From the NCBI GenBank assembly GCA_002309695.1, contig DBXV01000004.1, positions 1-11,566 on the forward strand: a DNA stretch of 11,566 bases, written 5' to 3'. This document shows, one piece after another, positions 1-7,635 of the stretch. The translations under genes were made by a program, and so were the position numbers. The notes under the pieces were generated by a model that was given only the letters and a program-made list of their open reading frames with translations, ran no database searches and had not been told where the DNA came from. The first letter of the stretch is position 1, and the number at the start of each line of letters is the position of its first letter. The DNA comes from Myxococcales bacterium UBA1203 (lineage in GTDB: Bacteria > Myxococcota > Myxococcia > Myxococcales > UBA5297).

Positions 1-132
1 TTGAATTACAACGGTTATTACTCCAAAAAACAACTGCAACAACTTGAACTGCGAAAAAACGGCGGCAGATACAGGATGAAAAATGGGGAAGTCAAGAGAA
101 AAATCCCCCGGAATAAATACCTGAGTGTCTGA
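1..132 (+). CDS. 3' end of an unidentified gene (partial, basic C-terminus)
   Basis: Reading frame 1 is open from the first base of the window to a TGA at 130-132, giving 43 residues rich in Lys/Arg and Gln (it ends with NKYLSV). A terminator-like hairpin starts two bases after the stop, which supports a genuine gene end. I do not recognise the family. The first codon is TTG, so a small gene starting exactly at the edge is possible, but a truncated longer gene is more likely. It converges on ruvC. Confidence 0.4.
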   Translation: MNYNGYYSKKQLQQLELRKNGGRYRMKNGEVKRKIPRNKYLSV

Positions 133-133
133 A

Positions 134-176
134 CTCCGGAAAATTCTTTGCCGCCGGAGAATTATTTATTTTCTCC
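134..176. terminator. Convergent terminator with two alternative hairpins
   Basis: CTCCGG (134-139) pairs with CCGGAG (154-159), followed on the + strand by a T-rich stretch. A second, mutually exclusive stem pairs GGAGAA (156-161) with TTCTCC (171-176). The element lies between the stop of the 1-132 frame and the ruvC stop (166-168), so it probably ends transcription from both sides. The stems are short, so strength is uncertain. Confidence 0.45.
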
Positions 177-777
177 GGATAATTTCCCTTCGCCCGGGCT
201 GCGGCGCAGGACCTTCCCTGCGGACAATCTGAAATTGTCGTCCCTGACCTGCTGCAGCTCCTGCCTGATTCCGGCGAGACGGCGCGCCCGCGGCCCCTGT
301 CAGATTCTCCAAACCCACCCGATTCAAATGACAAATGGCAATGGCCAGAGCATCGGCGCAGTCCGCGCGCTCAATCTCACTCAATCCCAGAATAGCGCAG
401 ACCAGCCGGACAATAACTTCCTTCGGCGCCTGGCCGGAAGCGCCCACCGCCCGCTTCACCTGAGACGGAGCATATTCAAACACAGGCAGCCCGCTCTTGG
501 CCGCCGCCAGAATCGCCGCGGCCCGCGCATGGGCCAGAATAATCGCGGACCTGGCATTCTTTCCGTGAAAAACATTTTCAATGGCCACGGCGTCAGGGCG
601 GCAGGCGGCAATAAATTCGGTCAGACTGTCATAAAGATAAGCCAGCTTGTCGGGCAGATTATCAAAATCCCTGGGCCGAAAAAGCGCGTGGTCCACGTGG
701 GCAATGCGGACGCCGGCGTGCTCAATGACGCCGGCGCCCAGGTATTGCGTGCCCGGGTCAATCCCCAAAATACGCAT
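166..777 (-). CDS. ruvC: Crossover junction endodeoxyribonuclease RuvC
   Basis: RuvC is the Mg2+-dependent endonuclease that nicks Holliday junctions symmetrically as they are processed by RuvAB. The 203-residue product has the RNase H-like fold signature MRILGIDPGT with catalytic D7. E67 lies in AVAIENVF, and the third and fourth acidic residues, D139 and D142, lie in ADCADALAIA; the spacing matches the family (D7/E66/D138/D141 in E. coli). Basic residues K108 and K119 sit in the DNA-binding stretch. Residues from about 160 on form a low-complexity Ala/Arg/Gln-rich tail of about 40 residues, making the protein longer than the usual 160-175. The ATG (777-775) is preceded by GAAGGGAG at good spacing. 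ruvA and ruvB are not adjacent here; the next gene upstream on this strand is a lipoprotein 149 bp away. Confidence 0.96.
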   Translation of the reverse strand: MRILGIDPGTQYLGAGVIEHAGVRIAHVDHALFRPRDFDNLPDKLAYLYDSLTEFIAACRPDAVAIENVFHGKNARSAIILAHARAAAILAAAKSGLPVFEYAPSQVKRAVGASGQAPKEVIVRLVCAILGLSEIERADCADALAIAICHLNRVGLENLTGAAGAPSRRNQAGAAAGQGRQFQIVRREGPAPQPGRREIIRRK

Positions 778-900
778 ATTCGCTCCCTTCGGCGGCGTTC
801 AGACCGCTACAATAACTGGACGCATTTTCCCTGTTCCGCGCATTTTTCTGCCCCGTACTTTGGCGCCGTTTTGCTTACTAGAAACTTCACCCGGCTCTCA

Positions 901-914
901 GCCGACCCGTCGGC
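901..914 (-). terminator. GC-rich hairpin after the lipoprotein gene
   Basis: GCCGAC (901-906) and GTCGGC (909-914) form a perfect inverted repeat, extendable with one bulge to TCAG/CTGA flanks. It sits 12 bp beyond the lipoprotein stop. There is no U-run on the minus strand, so it may stabilise the 3' end rather than act as an intrinsic terminator. Confidence 0.25.
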
Positions 915-926
915 CTGATGTCAGCC

Positions 927-1562
927 TCAGGGCGCCTTCGGCACGAAAAATCCGCCGAACACTTCATCCATGCGCGTGACGCTGAACTGCGCCGGAACCG
1001 TGAACGTCTCCTTGAGCTGCACGTTCCCGTCGGCGGCCAGGGAAGTCTCCAGAAGATAGCTGCCGTCCTGCCCTGGCTGCACGTGGACCAGCCAGATGAG
1101 GGACGGGCGGCCCTGAACCTCGCTGAAACCGAAGGCGGCCATCTTCGCGCGAATCCAGGCGGAGGCCTCCTGCGAGACGCCCAGCGCCGCGCCGTCGTCG
1201 AAGGGATAGTCGATGTTCAGCTTGTAGCCGGGCTCCTTCTCAGCCTTCACAGCCAGCGTCAGCCGGGAGGCCAGCACAGCGTCGCCCTTGAGCAGCTGCT
1301 TGCCCTCAAGATTCGCGAACACCGCCGCCGGGTCAGCCGCGGGAATGGGAGCGGGCCTGTCGGCCGCAGCATTCGCATTTTCCCCGGCCGAAACGGGCGT
1401 CCCCGTGGCCAGCGCTTCACCCACATTGCGCGGCAGCTCGGGCATGGGCGCGGCCTCCTCCTTGGAACTCGGACAGGCGGCCAGCAGCAGCGGGAGCGCC
1501 ATCGCCGCGGCCGTCAGCACACACGCCTTCATGGTTCGCTTCATCGTTCTCAGTTCTTTCAT
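927..1562 (-). CDS. Putative outer-membrane lipoprotein of unknown function
   Basis: The 211-residue product has a basic N-terminus (KR/K around residues 8-12), a hydrophobic core at 13-27 and a lipobox LAAC with lipidated Cys30, so it should be a signal-peptidase-II substrate. The +2 residue is Pro, not Asp, which favours the outer membrane in a Gram-negative. Residues 31-80 are an Ala/Pro/Glu-rich linker; about 85-211 is a mixed globular domain with LNIDYPF, an IRAKMAAFGF helix and strands through to FFVPKAP. I do not recognise the domain. The start was placed at the ATG 1562-1560 because of an AGGAGG five bases upstream; Met7 and Met11 are weaker alternatives. The frame stays open to about 2999, but that part is antisense to the zinc-ribbon gene. 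It is divergent from that gene, so the two may be co-regulated. Confidence 0.85.
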   Translation of the reverse strand: MKELRTMKRTMKACVLTAAAMALPLLLAACPSSKEEAAPMPELPRNVGEALATGTPVSAGENANAAADRPAPIPAADPAAVFANLEGKQLLKGDAVLASRLTLAVKAEKEPGYKLNIDYPFDDGAALGVSQEASAWIRAKMAAFGFSEVQGRPSLIWLVHVQPGQDGSYLLETSLAADGNVQLKETFTVPAQFSVTRMDEVFGGFFVPKAP

Positions 1563-1567
1563 GGCTT

Positions 1568-1573
1568 CCTCCT
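1568..1573 (-). promoter_or_regulatory. Shine-Dalgarno that sets the lipoprotein start
   Basis: The minus strand reads AGGAGG here, five bases before the ATG at 1562. This consensus site fixes the start and rules out the much longer open frame extending to 2999. Confidence 0.8.
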
Positions 1574-1651
1574 GGAAATGCCCCGCGTCCGCAGGGTGCG
1601 CCCGCGCCTTCCCCCAAAAACCGGCCGAAGGGAATCGGACGTCAAGACTTT

Positions 1652-1667
1652 CGGCGCCGCGGCGCCG
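1652..1667. promoter_or_regulatory. 16-bp perfect palindrome in a divergent intergenic region
   Basis: CGGCGCCGCGGCGCCG is its own reverse complement and is also two tandem copies of CGGCGCCG. It lies 89 bp upstream of the lipoprotein start and 99 bp upstream of the zinc-ribbon start, where a shared operator would sit. No convincing -35/-10 pair was found for either gene, so the role is conjecture; GC-rich sequence makes such palindromes more likely by chance. Confidence 0.3.
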
Positions 1668-1766
1668 CGGCATGGAAATGGGGCTTTTGTTTTTCTCCGA
1701 AAAAGTGAAAGCGGCGCCCCCCCCTTCGTTCCCTGAAACCTCCCCTCCAACTGGTGAAGCACCGCC

Positions 1767-4700
1767 ATGGCCCAAACAGACTCCCCCTTTCTCATTCGAT
1801 GCTCTTCCTGCGGCGCCCCCGCCGAGTTCGATGTCCGCAATCACATTTACAAGTGCGCGCACTGCGGCGCCTCGACGGACGCCAAAGCCCCGCTCGACGA
1901 CCTCGACAAATGGCGGCGCACGGCCCGCGAAGCGCGCGACGCCTCTCTGAAAGAGCACCCAACGGTCGTCTGCACCTGCCCCAACTGCGGCGCTTCGATG
2001 GCTGTCAACGAGGGCGAGATGTCCGGCTCCTGCCCGTTCTGCGGCGGCATCATGGCCCGGCGCAGCACGGAAGACGGCGACCGCATCCCCGAGGTGGTCA
2101 TTCCCTTTGTCCTCACGCCCGACGAGGCCAAAAAGCGCCTCGACCGCTGGCTCGAACTCAATCCCAAGGACCGCTGCGCGGCGGGCGTCCGGAAGAACCG
2201 CGACAAGCTGGAGGCCGTCTTCCTGCCCTACCGCCTCGTAAAGGGGCCGATGATCTGCGGCGTGAGGCGCGAGGGTGCGGAACGCACCTTTACCTGCGGC
2301 GCCTTCGTCAACGGCAGCGCCATCAACGCCTCGAAGGACATGCCCAACGACGTGCTCGACGCCATGGAGCCCTACGACTGGAGCGAGGCGCGGGCCTTTG
2401 ACTGGGGCTACCTCTCCGGCGGGCAGAAGGCGCGCTTCCCGGACGCGGACGAGAACGAGATGCAGAAGCGCACGCGGGACGAGCTCTCTGCGGCCTGCCG
2501 CCCGATGGTGGAAAAGGCGCTGATGACCGTGGGCGTGCAGGTCGATGCCAAAATGGACGAGGCGCTGGACATGCCCGCGCTGCTGCCCGTCTATGTGCTG
2601 CGCGGCGAGTTTGGCCTCAGGGCCTTCGTCAACGGCCAGACGGGCCGCGTCTCGGTCGCGGACGACTCCACCGAATGGCGTGCCAACCGCTGGTGGCTTC
2701 CGCCGCTCATCATTTCTGCCGTCACCCTCTGGATGGCAGCCGCATTCACCGCCGCTTCGCACGTCTTCGCGATTTACGGCGGTTCCATCGGGCAGGAGAT
2801 GCTCAAAGCGGCGACGATCGGCATGGTCACAGGCAGGACGCTCTCGATTCTCTTCCGGCAGACGCTCGCCTGGCTGCCTCTCTTCCTCGTGCCGCCGGTG
2901 ATGTTCTTCATCTTCCGCCGCAACAGGGCGCTGGTCCTCGTCAAGCACATCGTCTCGGCGCCGCGCTGCCGCGCCATTCAGACGGGCGACGCCGGGCACA
3001 GGCTGAAGTTCGTCGAGGGCAAAGAGGCCGTCATCCAGCAGGACACCGCCGAAGTCCGCCCCGTGTTCTTCGAGGTTGACCTAGAGTTGGTCAAAAGGAG
3101 GCGTTCCGCTGTTCCGGGCACGGCGCACGATTTCTGGACGTCGCAGGGCCTCTTCCCCGCCCGCATCCGCTTCTTCCCGCCGCGCCGCGTCGTCCGCTGG
3201 ACGATTCAGACCAGCATCACGGCCTTTCTGCCCGCCATCGTGAACGGCATCGGTGCGCTCTGCGGCGCCAAAGTCTTCACGCCGTCGCTGCTGGCCATGA
3301 CGTGCCTCTGGCTCCTCCTCATCGCGCCCTGGCCGCTCATCAACGCCGCGCGCCGCATCGGCATCCACGTCTTCAACAAGCCCGCCGTTCAGCGCATCCA
3401 CCCCGACGGCAGCCTCTCGTGGGTCGAAAAGGGTGAGGACGAGTCCATCTTCCTGGGCATCAAGCAGATTTTCGTCCCCTTCTTCACCCTCCTGTCCAAG
3501 TCGCTGAACTGGGCCTTCAAGACGAGCCTGGGCACCACGCTGGGCATCGGCGTCTTCGGCTTCTGCCTCATGCCCCTGCTCCTCCTGCTGCTCCTCTTCC
3601 CCGCGTTTTTCCTCATCAGCCCCATGTCGGACAACACGGGCAGCGGCCTGGCGCAGGCCTCCAGCAAGGGAACGAGCATGCGCCTGATGGAGAACCTGTT
3701 CGCCAGCAGCACCTATCTGACGCAGCAGGAGTGGGACGACCTGCCCCAGATTGACACCCAGGAAATGATGTTCGTGGCCGCGGGCCCCCTGCGCAGGCTC
3801 AGCGACGAGAACGTTCCCAAAGACCGGCGGGAGAAAATCAAAGTCCGCCTTCAGAAAACGCTGGGCGAGGGCAAGCACCTCAAGCTCACGGACAGCGCGG
3901 AGAAGAAGATGGATTCCCTGGATGTGGTCATCCCCCACTCCAGTGGGTCGTTCGTCGAGAAAGGCCAGCTCATTAACGAGCCTTACAGCTCCAAGCTGTT
4001 CCTCTCGAAGTCCAACCAGACCCTCAAAACGTTCACCATCGGCATCGTCGATCTCGAAAACAAAGTCCCCGACGACAAGCTGCCGCTCGTGACGGAGTTT
4101 CTGGACAACTTCCAGCGCGCGCTGCCGCTGGGCGGCTTTGGCGCCATGGGAGAGGGAAAGGATCTGATTGAGTTCTCGATGGGGCTCAACGTGCGCGGAA
4201 TGAAGCGCGTTCCCAAGTCATGGGGCGAGCTGATGACGTTCTGGATGCTGGACGTGACCGAGACCGCCGAAAGGCGCGTCCGGGACCTGATCAGCGGCAA
4301 GACGACCAATGTCGCGGCCAGCGAGGCGGACGTGAAGGAACTCTCCGACGACTTCTGGCTGCTCGCGATCTGGGACGGCGACAAGAATGCCATGGAGCAG
4401 GGGAAGGAGCCGGGGCGGTTCAACAGAGTCCCGGACCTGACGCCGGAGCAGGTCATCGCCCGCTTTGACGAACATCTGGCCACGCTTGATTTCCTGAAAG
4501 TCCAGAAGACCACCGCCCTGAGCCGGACGTTTGTTTATCCGCAGCTCAAGACCAAAGTGGGCGTGGCCGCCCCCACCGTCACCATCGACGCCTCGCGGCC
4601 CAAGACCGTCCTCCTCCGCGCCGCTGTGAAGCTCAAAACCAATAAGGCCGGGGAAGACAGCATCCGGAAGAAGCTCTTCAAGGCCAACTTCAACGCGGGG

Positions 4701-4901
4701 GGAATCAGGCGCGCCTATTTCGACCCCGAAGAAAAGACGCTCGTCAGCGAGCACCGCCTCTTCCTGAACCTGCTCAAAAATCCACCTGATGACCTGGCCA
4801 AAAATGCCGTCATTCAGGTGCTCTCCAGCATGATGGGTTCGCTGGAAAAGGCACTGAGCAAGGACGAACCCCAAAAGGCGCCGGCGGAGCAGGGAAAATA
4901 A
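1767..4901 (+). CDS. Large membrane protein with tandem N-terminal zinc ribbons
   Basis: The product has 1044 residues. Two zinc ribbons open it: C12-x2-C15 with C30-x2-C33, and C71-x2-C74 with C89-x2-C92. Residues about 105-300 match the layout of bacterial proteins annotated as 'TFIIB-type zinc ribbon-containing': an IPF-x-LTPDEAKKRL helix region, FLPYRLV near 152-158 and the LLPVYVL...FVNGQTG module near 272-293. About five hydrophobic segments follow (roughly 309-335, 366-384, 479-498, 503-526, 591-617). The last, very Leu-rich one precedes a soluble region of about 420 residues (620-1044) with no motif I recognise. The ribbons are probably cytoplasmic; the side of the C-terminal region is unclear because the TM count is uncertain. 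Function is unknown. The ATG has only a weak GGTGA upstream. It is divergent from the lipoprotein gene and followed by a strong terminator. Confidence 0.9.
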   Translation: MAQTDSPFLIRCSSCGAPAEFDVRNHIYKCAHCGASTDAKAPLDDLDKWRRTAREARDASLKEHPTVVCTCPNCGASMAVNEGEMSGSCPFCGGIMARRSTEDGDRIPEVVIPFVLTPDEAKKRLDRWLELNPKDRCAAGVRKNRDKLEAVFLPYRLVKGPMICGVRREGAERTFTCGAFVNGSAINASKDMPNDVLDAMEPYDWSEARAFDWGYLSGGQKARFPDADENEMQKRTRDELSAACRPMVEKALMTVGVQVDAKMDEALDMPALLPVYVLRGEFGLRAFVNGQTGRVSVADDSTEWRANRWWLPPLIISAVTLWMAAAFTAASHVFAIYGGSIGQEMLKAATIGMVTGRTLSILFRQTLAWLPLFLVPPVMFFIFRRNRALVLVKHIVSAPRCRAIQTGDAGHRLKFVEGKEAVIQQDTAEVRPVFFEVDLELVKRRRSAVPGTAHDFWTSQGLFPARIRFFPPRRVVRWTIQTSITAFLPAIVNGIGALCGAKVFTPSLLAMTCLWLLLIAPWPLINAARRIGIHVFNKPAVQRIHPDGSLSWVEKGEDESIFLGIKQIFVPFFTLLSKSLNWAFKTSLGTTLGIGVFGFCLMPLLLLLLLFPAFFLISPMSDNTGSGLAQASSKGTSMRLMENLFASSTYLTQQEWDDLPQIDTQEMMFVAAGPLRRLSDENVPKDRREKIKVRLQKTLGEGKHLKLTDSAEKKMDSLDVVIPHSSGSFVEKGQLINEPYSSKLFLSKSNQTLKTFTIGIVDLENKVPDDKLPLVTEFLDNFQRALPLGGFGAMGEGKDLIEFSMGLNVRGMKRVPKSWGELMTFWMLDVTETAERRVRDLISGKTTNVAASEADVKELSDDFWLLAIWDGDKNAMEQGKEPGRFNRVPDLTPEQVIARFDEHLATLDFLKVQKTTALSRTFVYPQLKTKVGVAAPTVTIDASRPKTVLLRAAVKLKTNKAGEDSIRKKLFKANFNAGGIRRAYFDPEEKTLVSEHRLFLNLLKNPPDDLAKNAVIQVLSSMMGSLEKALSKDEPQKAPAEQGK

Positions 4902-4926
4902 AATTGGGTGGATTTATACCTGAAAT

Positions 4927-4966
4927 AAAAATCCCCTCTCCATTTTATTTTGGAAAGGGGATTTTT
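4927..4966. terminator. Bidirectional intrinsic terminator
   Basis: AAAAATCCCCTCTCC (4927-4941) pairs with 4952-4966 around a 10-base AT loop, with one mismatch in 15. A-rich and T-rich flanks give a U-run on both strands, so it serves both the zinc-ribbon gene (+) and the convergent PurA-like gene (-). Confidence 0.9.
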
Positions 4967-4982
4967 ATTATGAATATATTCT

Positions 4983-6275
4983 TTAATTATTGCTCCTCAT
5001 GTGATCCGAAATGACCTCCTCCCCATATCGCGACGCCGACAGATAAAATTGATGAAATACATTTCTCACGTCCGGCGCAGCGGCAAATGTATTCACATTC
5101 ATATTTCCGTCCCGCAGACAAATTTCTCCATTCGTCTCGTTCAGGTGCGTCACAAAGAGGGAAATCCGGGGGGGATTGGATTGTTTTTGTGATGTTAATT
5201 GTGATTGCGATTTCGATTGTGATTGCGATTGTAAATTCCGAACGTCCTCCCGCACGGGCGCGAGGAATTCCGCCGCTGTCCCGTGCCGCGCATAGCGAAT
5301 CGCCCCCTGCCAGGGATTGTCCACATTCGTTTCATCTTTCTGAACGATGCCCAATTCCTCCCGGGGACATTCATGGGGCAGCGGCCCCGCGCCGTGGCGC
5401 GTGACATACGTCCGGGTGACATAGACCGCCTCGGTCAATTCAAGACCGTATTTCTTCAATAATTTCAATGGATTGACAAGTCCCGTCCGGGAAGCGGTGA
5501 CGTGGGGCGCGAAGGTTTCATTCTCCGCGTCCAGCAGAAGCCCCTGGCCGGTTTCAAAGAGCAGGTCAGATTTGCTCCTCAGAAAATCCGCTGTGTTTTC
5601 AATAAGATGAACAAAGTCATGGGCATTCCGGGCCATTTCCTCCGCGGCGTTTTCAATCACCGCTCTGGAACGGAGGAGTTCGCCGTATTCACTGCCGGCC
5701 AGAAATTGCGGCGTTATTCCCGCCTGTTTGATTCGATTTTGAACATATTCCCGGCGAATGCGCAGCATATCCTGAACAAGCGTCTGAACACTTTTGGACA
5801 GAAAATCCCTCACCGTCAGACGAAAGCCGGCTTCCGTCCTCAAAAAAGCCTCGTTGATGCCCATGCCGCAGCTGCCGTGGCGGGCGTTCCCCCGGGCTGT
5901 TTCCAGCATCATATTGACGAGAATATCATCGATCACCGTCACGGGCGTCAGCACATCACAATAAATCTGCGGCACAAAGCCGCCCGCGCCCAAAAAATCA
6001 TGGATTTCATCGCGCAGCTTGAAGAGGTCGGGAAAATACGTGTCCGCCCAAAATGTATCGCAATGGCGGAACGAGCCCGAGGACAGCTGATGGAATACAA
6101 ATTTCCGCCCGGCCTTCAATTCAACCGTATGCCCGGCCTGCGCGCCGCCGTTGTGCTTGATGACCAGCGTCTCCGGCGCGCTGCGGCAAAAATAATCCAC
6201 CGCCAGCCCTTTGCCCTCGTCGCCGAAGTTCTTTCCAATGACAGCGCGGATATTTTCAGGAGATGATGCGCTCAA
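4983..6275 (-). CDS. Divergent adenylosuccinate synthetase-like enzyme (PurA superfamily)
   Basis: PurA joins IMP and aspartate using GTP. This 430-residue paralogue keeps the P-loop region IGKNFGDEGKG (general base equivalent D19), NGGAQAGHTV with H49, LFETGQGLLLDAE near 239-251, and TRTYVTRHGAGPLPHE near 287-302. It departs at diagnostic sites. The GPxYxDK loop is replaced by HGSCGMGINEAF (133-144). The guanine-recognition TKLD motif reads THLN (376-379). The aspartate-loop region is ETNVDNPWQGAIRYARH. Nucleotide and substrate specificity may therefore differ from PurA, so I give no gene symbol. A Ser-Gln repeat (about 349-365) is inserted before the C-terminal part. The start is TTG at 6275, nine bases after an AAAGGG; no in-frame ATG lies upstream before a stop. 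A terminator separates it from the VWA gene upstream on the same strand, so it may need its own promoter or read-through. Confidence 0.85.
   Translation of the reverse strand: MSASSPENIRAVIGKNFGDEGKGLAVDYFCRSAPETLVIKHNGGAQAGHTVELKAGRKFVFHQLSSGSFRHCDTFWADTYFPDLFKLRDEIHDFLGAGGFVPQIYCDVLTPVTVIDDILVNMMLETARGNARHGSCGMGINEAFLRTEAGFRLTVRDFLSKSVQTLVQDMLRIRREYVQNRIKQAGITPQFLAGSEYGELLRSRAVIENAAEEMARNAHDFVHLIENTADFLRSKSDLLFETGQGLLLDAENETFAPHVTASRTGLVNPLKLLKKYGLELTEAVYVTRTYVTRHGAGPLPHECPREELGIVQKDETNVDNPWQGAIRYARHGTAAEFLAPVREDVRNLQSQSQSKSQSQLTSQKQSNPPRISLFVTHLNETNGEICLRDGNMNVNTFAAAPDVRNVFHQFYLSASRYGEEVISDHMRSNN
5188..5235 (-). repeat. Degenerate hexanucleotide repeat encoding Ser-Gln dipeptides
   Basis: Eight consecutive 6-bp units on the + strand (TGTGAT, GTTAAT, TGTGAT, TGCGAT, TTCGAT, TGTGAT, TGCGAT, TGTAAA) lie inside the PurA-like gene. 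Read on the minus strand they encode mainly SQ/SK pairs. Because the unit is a multiple of three, copy-number change would keep the frame. It falls at a surface-loop position between conserved blocks. Confidence 0.75.
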
Positions 6276-6340
6276 AATGTCAGACCCTTTGCTGGTTTTG
6301 GCTTCAATATCGACGATTTTGATACCGATGCTGATAATAA

Positions 6341-6377
6341 AATCCCCCTCTCCAGTTTATTCCGGGAGAGGGGGATT
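6341..6377 (-). terminator. Strong intrinsic terminator after the VWA gene
   Basis: AATCCCCCTCTCC (6341-6353) pairs perfectly over 13 bp with 6365-6377 around an 11-base loop. On the minus strand it is followed by TTTTATTAT. It lies between the VWA stop (6416) and the PurA-like start (6275), so the two genes would be separate transcripts or linked by partial read-through. Confidence 0.88.
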
Positions 6378-6415
6378 CCATTTTTGTCAGTGAGTCAGTC
6401 TTATATTATACTATA

Positions 6416-7306
6416 TTAAAACGTCAGTTCATTATTCTTACTCTCAATTTTCAGCGACTTCAGCGCTTTTGTCACAATGGGGCGCTTCAATTCGGGCCAC
6501 TGCGCGACGGCGTCCTCCATGCTCTTGCCCTCGACCATCTGCATCACGCTGATGAGAATTTCAGGAATGGCGTCGATTTCTCCCGGCGCAATCAGCATCG
6601 TGTGGCCGGGCAGGCGCTCCACGATGGACTGCGGTCTGGAATCGCTGTCCGCCAAAAACAGATGAAATACCTCAAATTTCTTCTGCGCCTCGTGGAGAAT
6701 GTCCGTAACGCTCATCTGAACATCCTCGCCAAAGACTCTCGGGTAGAGAGGAAGCAAATTCTGGTCGCGGCACGATGCAGTATCGCCGATGGTGAACAAA
6801 AAGCCTTTTTTATGGCGCTTTTCATAACTGTCGAGGGAAGTGTGCTTTGCGGCAAAATACCACAAAAGGCTCAGTGTCACCTGTCCAGCGCCGCCGTCTT
6901 CCAGCCAGAGGTCGAGAAGCTGCTCGGCCACGCGGATGTCCGATTCAAACTGCGTCACCTGCAAGGGCGAATCATCATTATAATCGCCATAAGCGGCAAA
7001 CATCAGCGCCGGGTCTTTCACCACATTGGTGGAATACAACTTCATCATCGTCTCATTGAGCGCCTCCGTGGCCACCTTTTGGGAGAGGTAGCCCATGGAA
7101 CCCGTCACGTCGAGGCCGATGATAATGGGCGTGGACTCGGGATGATCCTGTGAATCCCGCGCCTCGCGCACCTGAATAAACTTCGGGTCAAAACGGGGAT
7201 CGCACTGCCTGCTCTTGAAAATTTCCTTCTGATCGCTGCTGCTGCTCAGATTGCGGCTGTTTCTCAGTTTGCTCCAGTCGGCTGCCGTATAACTTCCGTG
7301 TCCCAT
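6416..7306 (-). CDS. Cytoplasmic VWA-domain protein with intact MIDAS motif
   Basis: The 296-residue product starts MGHGSYTAADWSKLRNSR and has a von Willebrand factor A core: PIIIGLDVTGSMG (60-72) carries the MIDAS residues D66, T68 and S70. AAYGDYND (104-111) and FTIGD (171-175) supply later acidic positions expected for metal coordination. No signal peptide or TM segment is visible, so it should be cytosolic. Such proteins usually act as metal-dependent adaptors, often with AAA+ ATPases; no ATPase is in this window. From memory, close relatives with the same N-terminal motif and a DVT/DVTGS MIDAS occur in Clostridia and phages, but I could not search. The ATG at 7306 has GGAGG about 11 bases upstream, a slightly long spacing. 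A perfect hairpin terminator follows the gene. Confidence 0.88.
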   Translation of the reverse strand: MGHGSYTAADWSKLRNSRNLSSSSDQKEIFKSRQCDPRFDPKFIQVREARDSQDHPESTPIIIGLDVTGSMGYLSQKVATEALNETMMKLYSTNVVKDPALMFAAYGDYNDDSPLQVTQFESDIRVAEQLLDLWLEDGGAGQVTLSLLWYFAAKHTSLDSYEKRHKKGFLFTIGDTASCRDQNLLPLYPRVFGEDVQMSVTDILHEAQKKFEVFHLFLADSDSRPQSIVERLPGHTMLIAPGEIDAIPEILISVMQMVEGKSMEDAVAQWPELKRPIVTKALKSLKIESKNNELTF

Positions 7307-7361
7307 GCTGCCATTGACCTCCGCCGGCTGAATGTATTTTTCAGCTGGCTATTCTGTGGTT

Positions 7362-7382
7362 GTGAAACTGCGGTGAAACTGC
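7362..7382. repeat. Short tandem direct repeat GTGAAACTGC
   Basis: GTGAAACTGC occurs at 7362-7371 and again at 7373-7382, one helical turn (11 bp) apart, about 56-76 bp upstream of the VWA start. The spacing would suit a regulator binding the same DNA face, but no promoter could be placed beside it. Confidence 0.4.
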
Positions 7383-7635
7383 ATCTTCAATATGCTGCAA
7401 TATACTGCACACGCTGCAGCGCTGCTGAAATACAACTGACGCAATCTATCATTTCCCGGAGTAAAATGCAAGGTGTTTTGGGATGCGGCGGACACAGTTC
7501 ATGTATAAAATGGGAATATCCAGGTAAGTACGCCAAGTCCAAACAAGACCAAAATATAACACTTTCAATCAGAAAAAATCATCCAGCTTCTACAAAGCTA
7601 ATCGATTCAGCTAAAATAAAGCCTGCCCTAGCAAA

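Noticed and set aside
1563..2999. Minus-strand frame open continuously with the lipoprotein gene (690 codons in total)
   Set aside because: The part beyond 1562 is Arg/Ala/Gly-rich antisense of the zinc-ribbon gene. A consensus Shine-Dalgarno, signal peptide and lipobox place the real start at 1562.
3081..3938. Long minus-strand frame inside the zinc-ribbon gene
   Set aside because: Compositionally biased antisense shadow with no domain features; the + strand frame has clear motifs and membrane segments.
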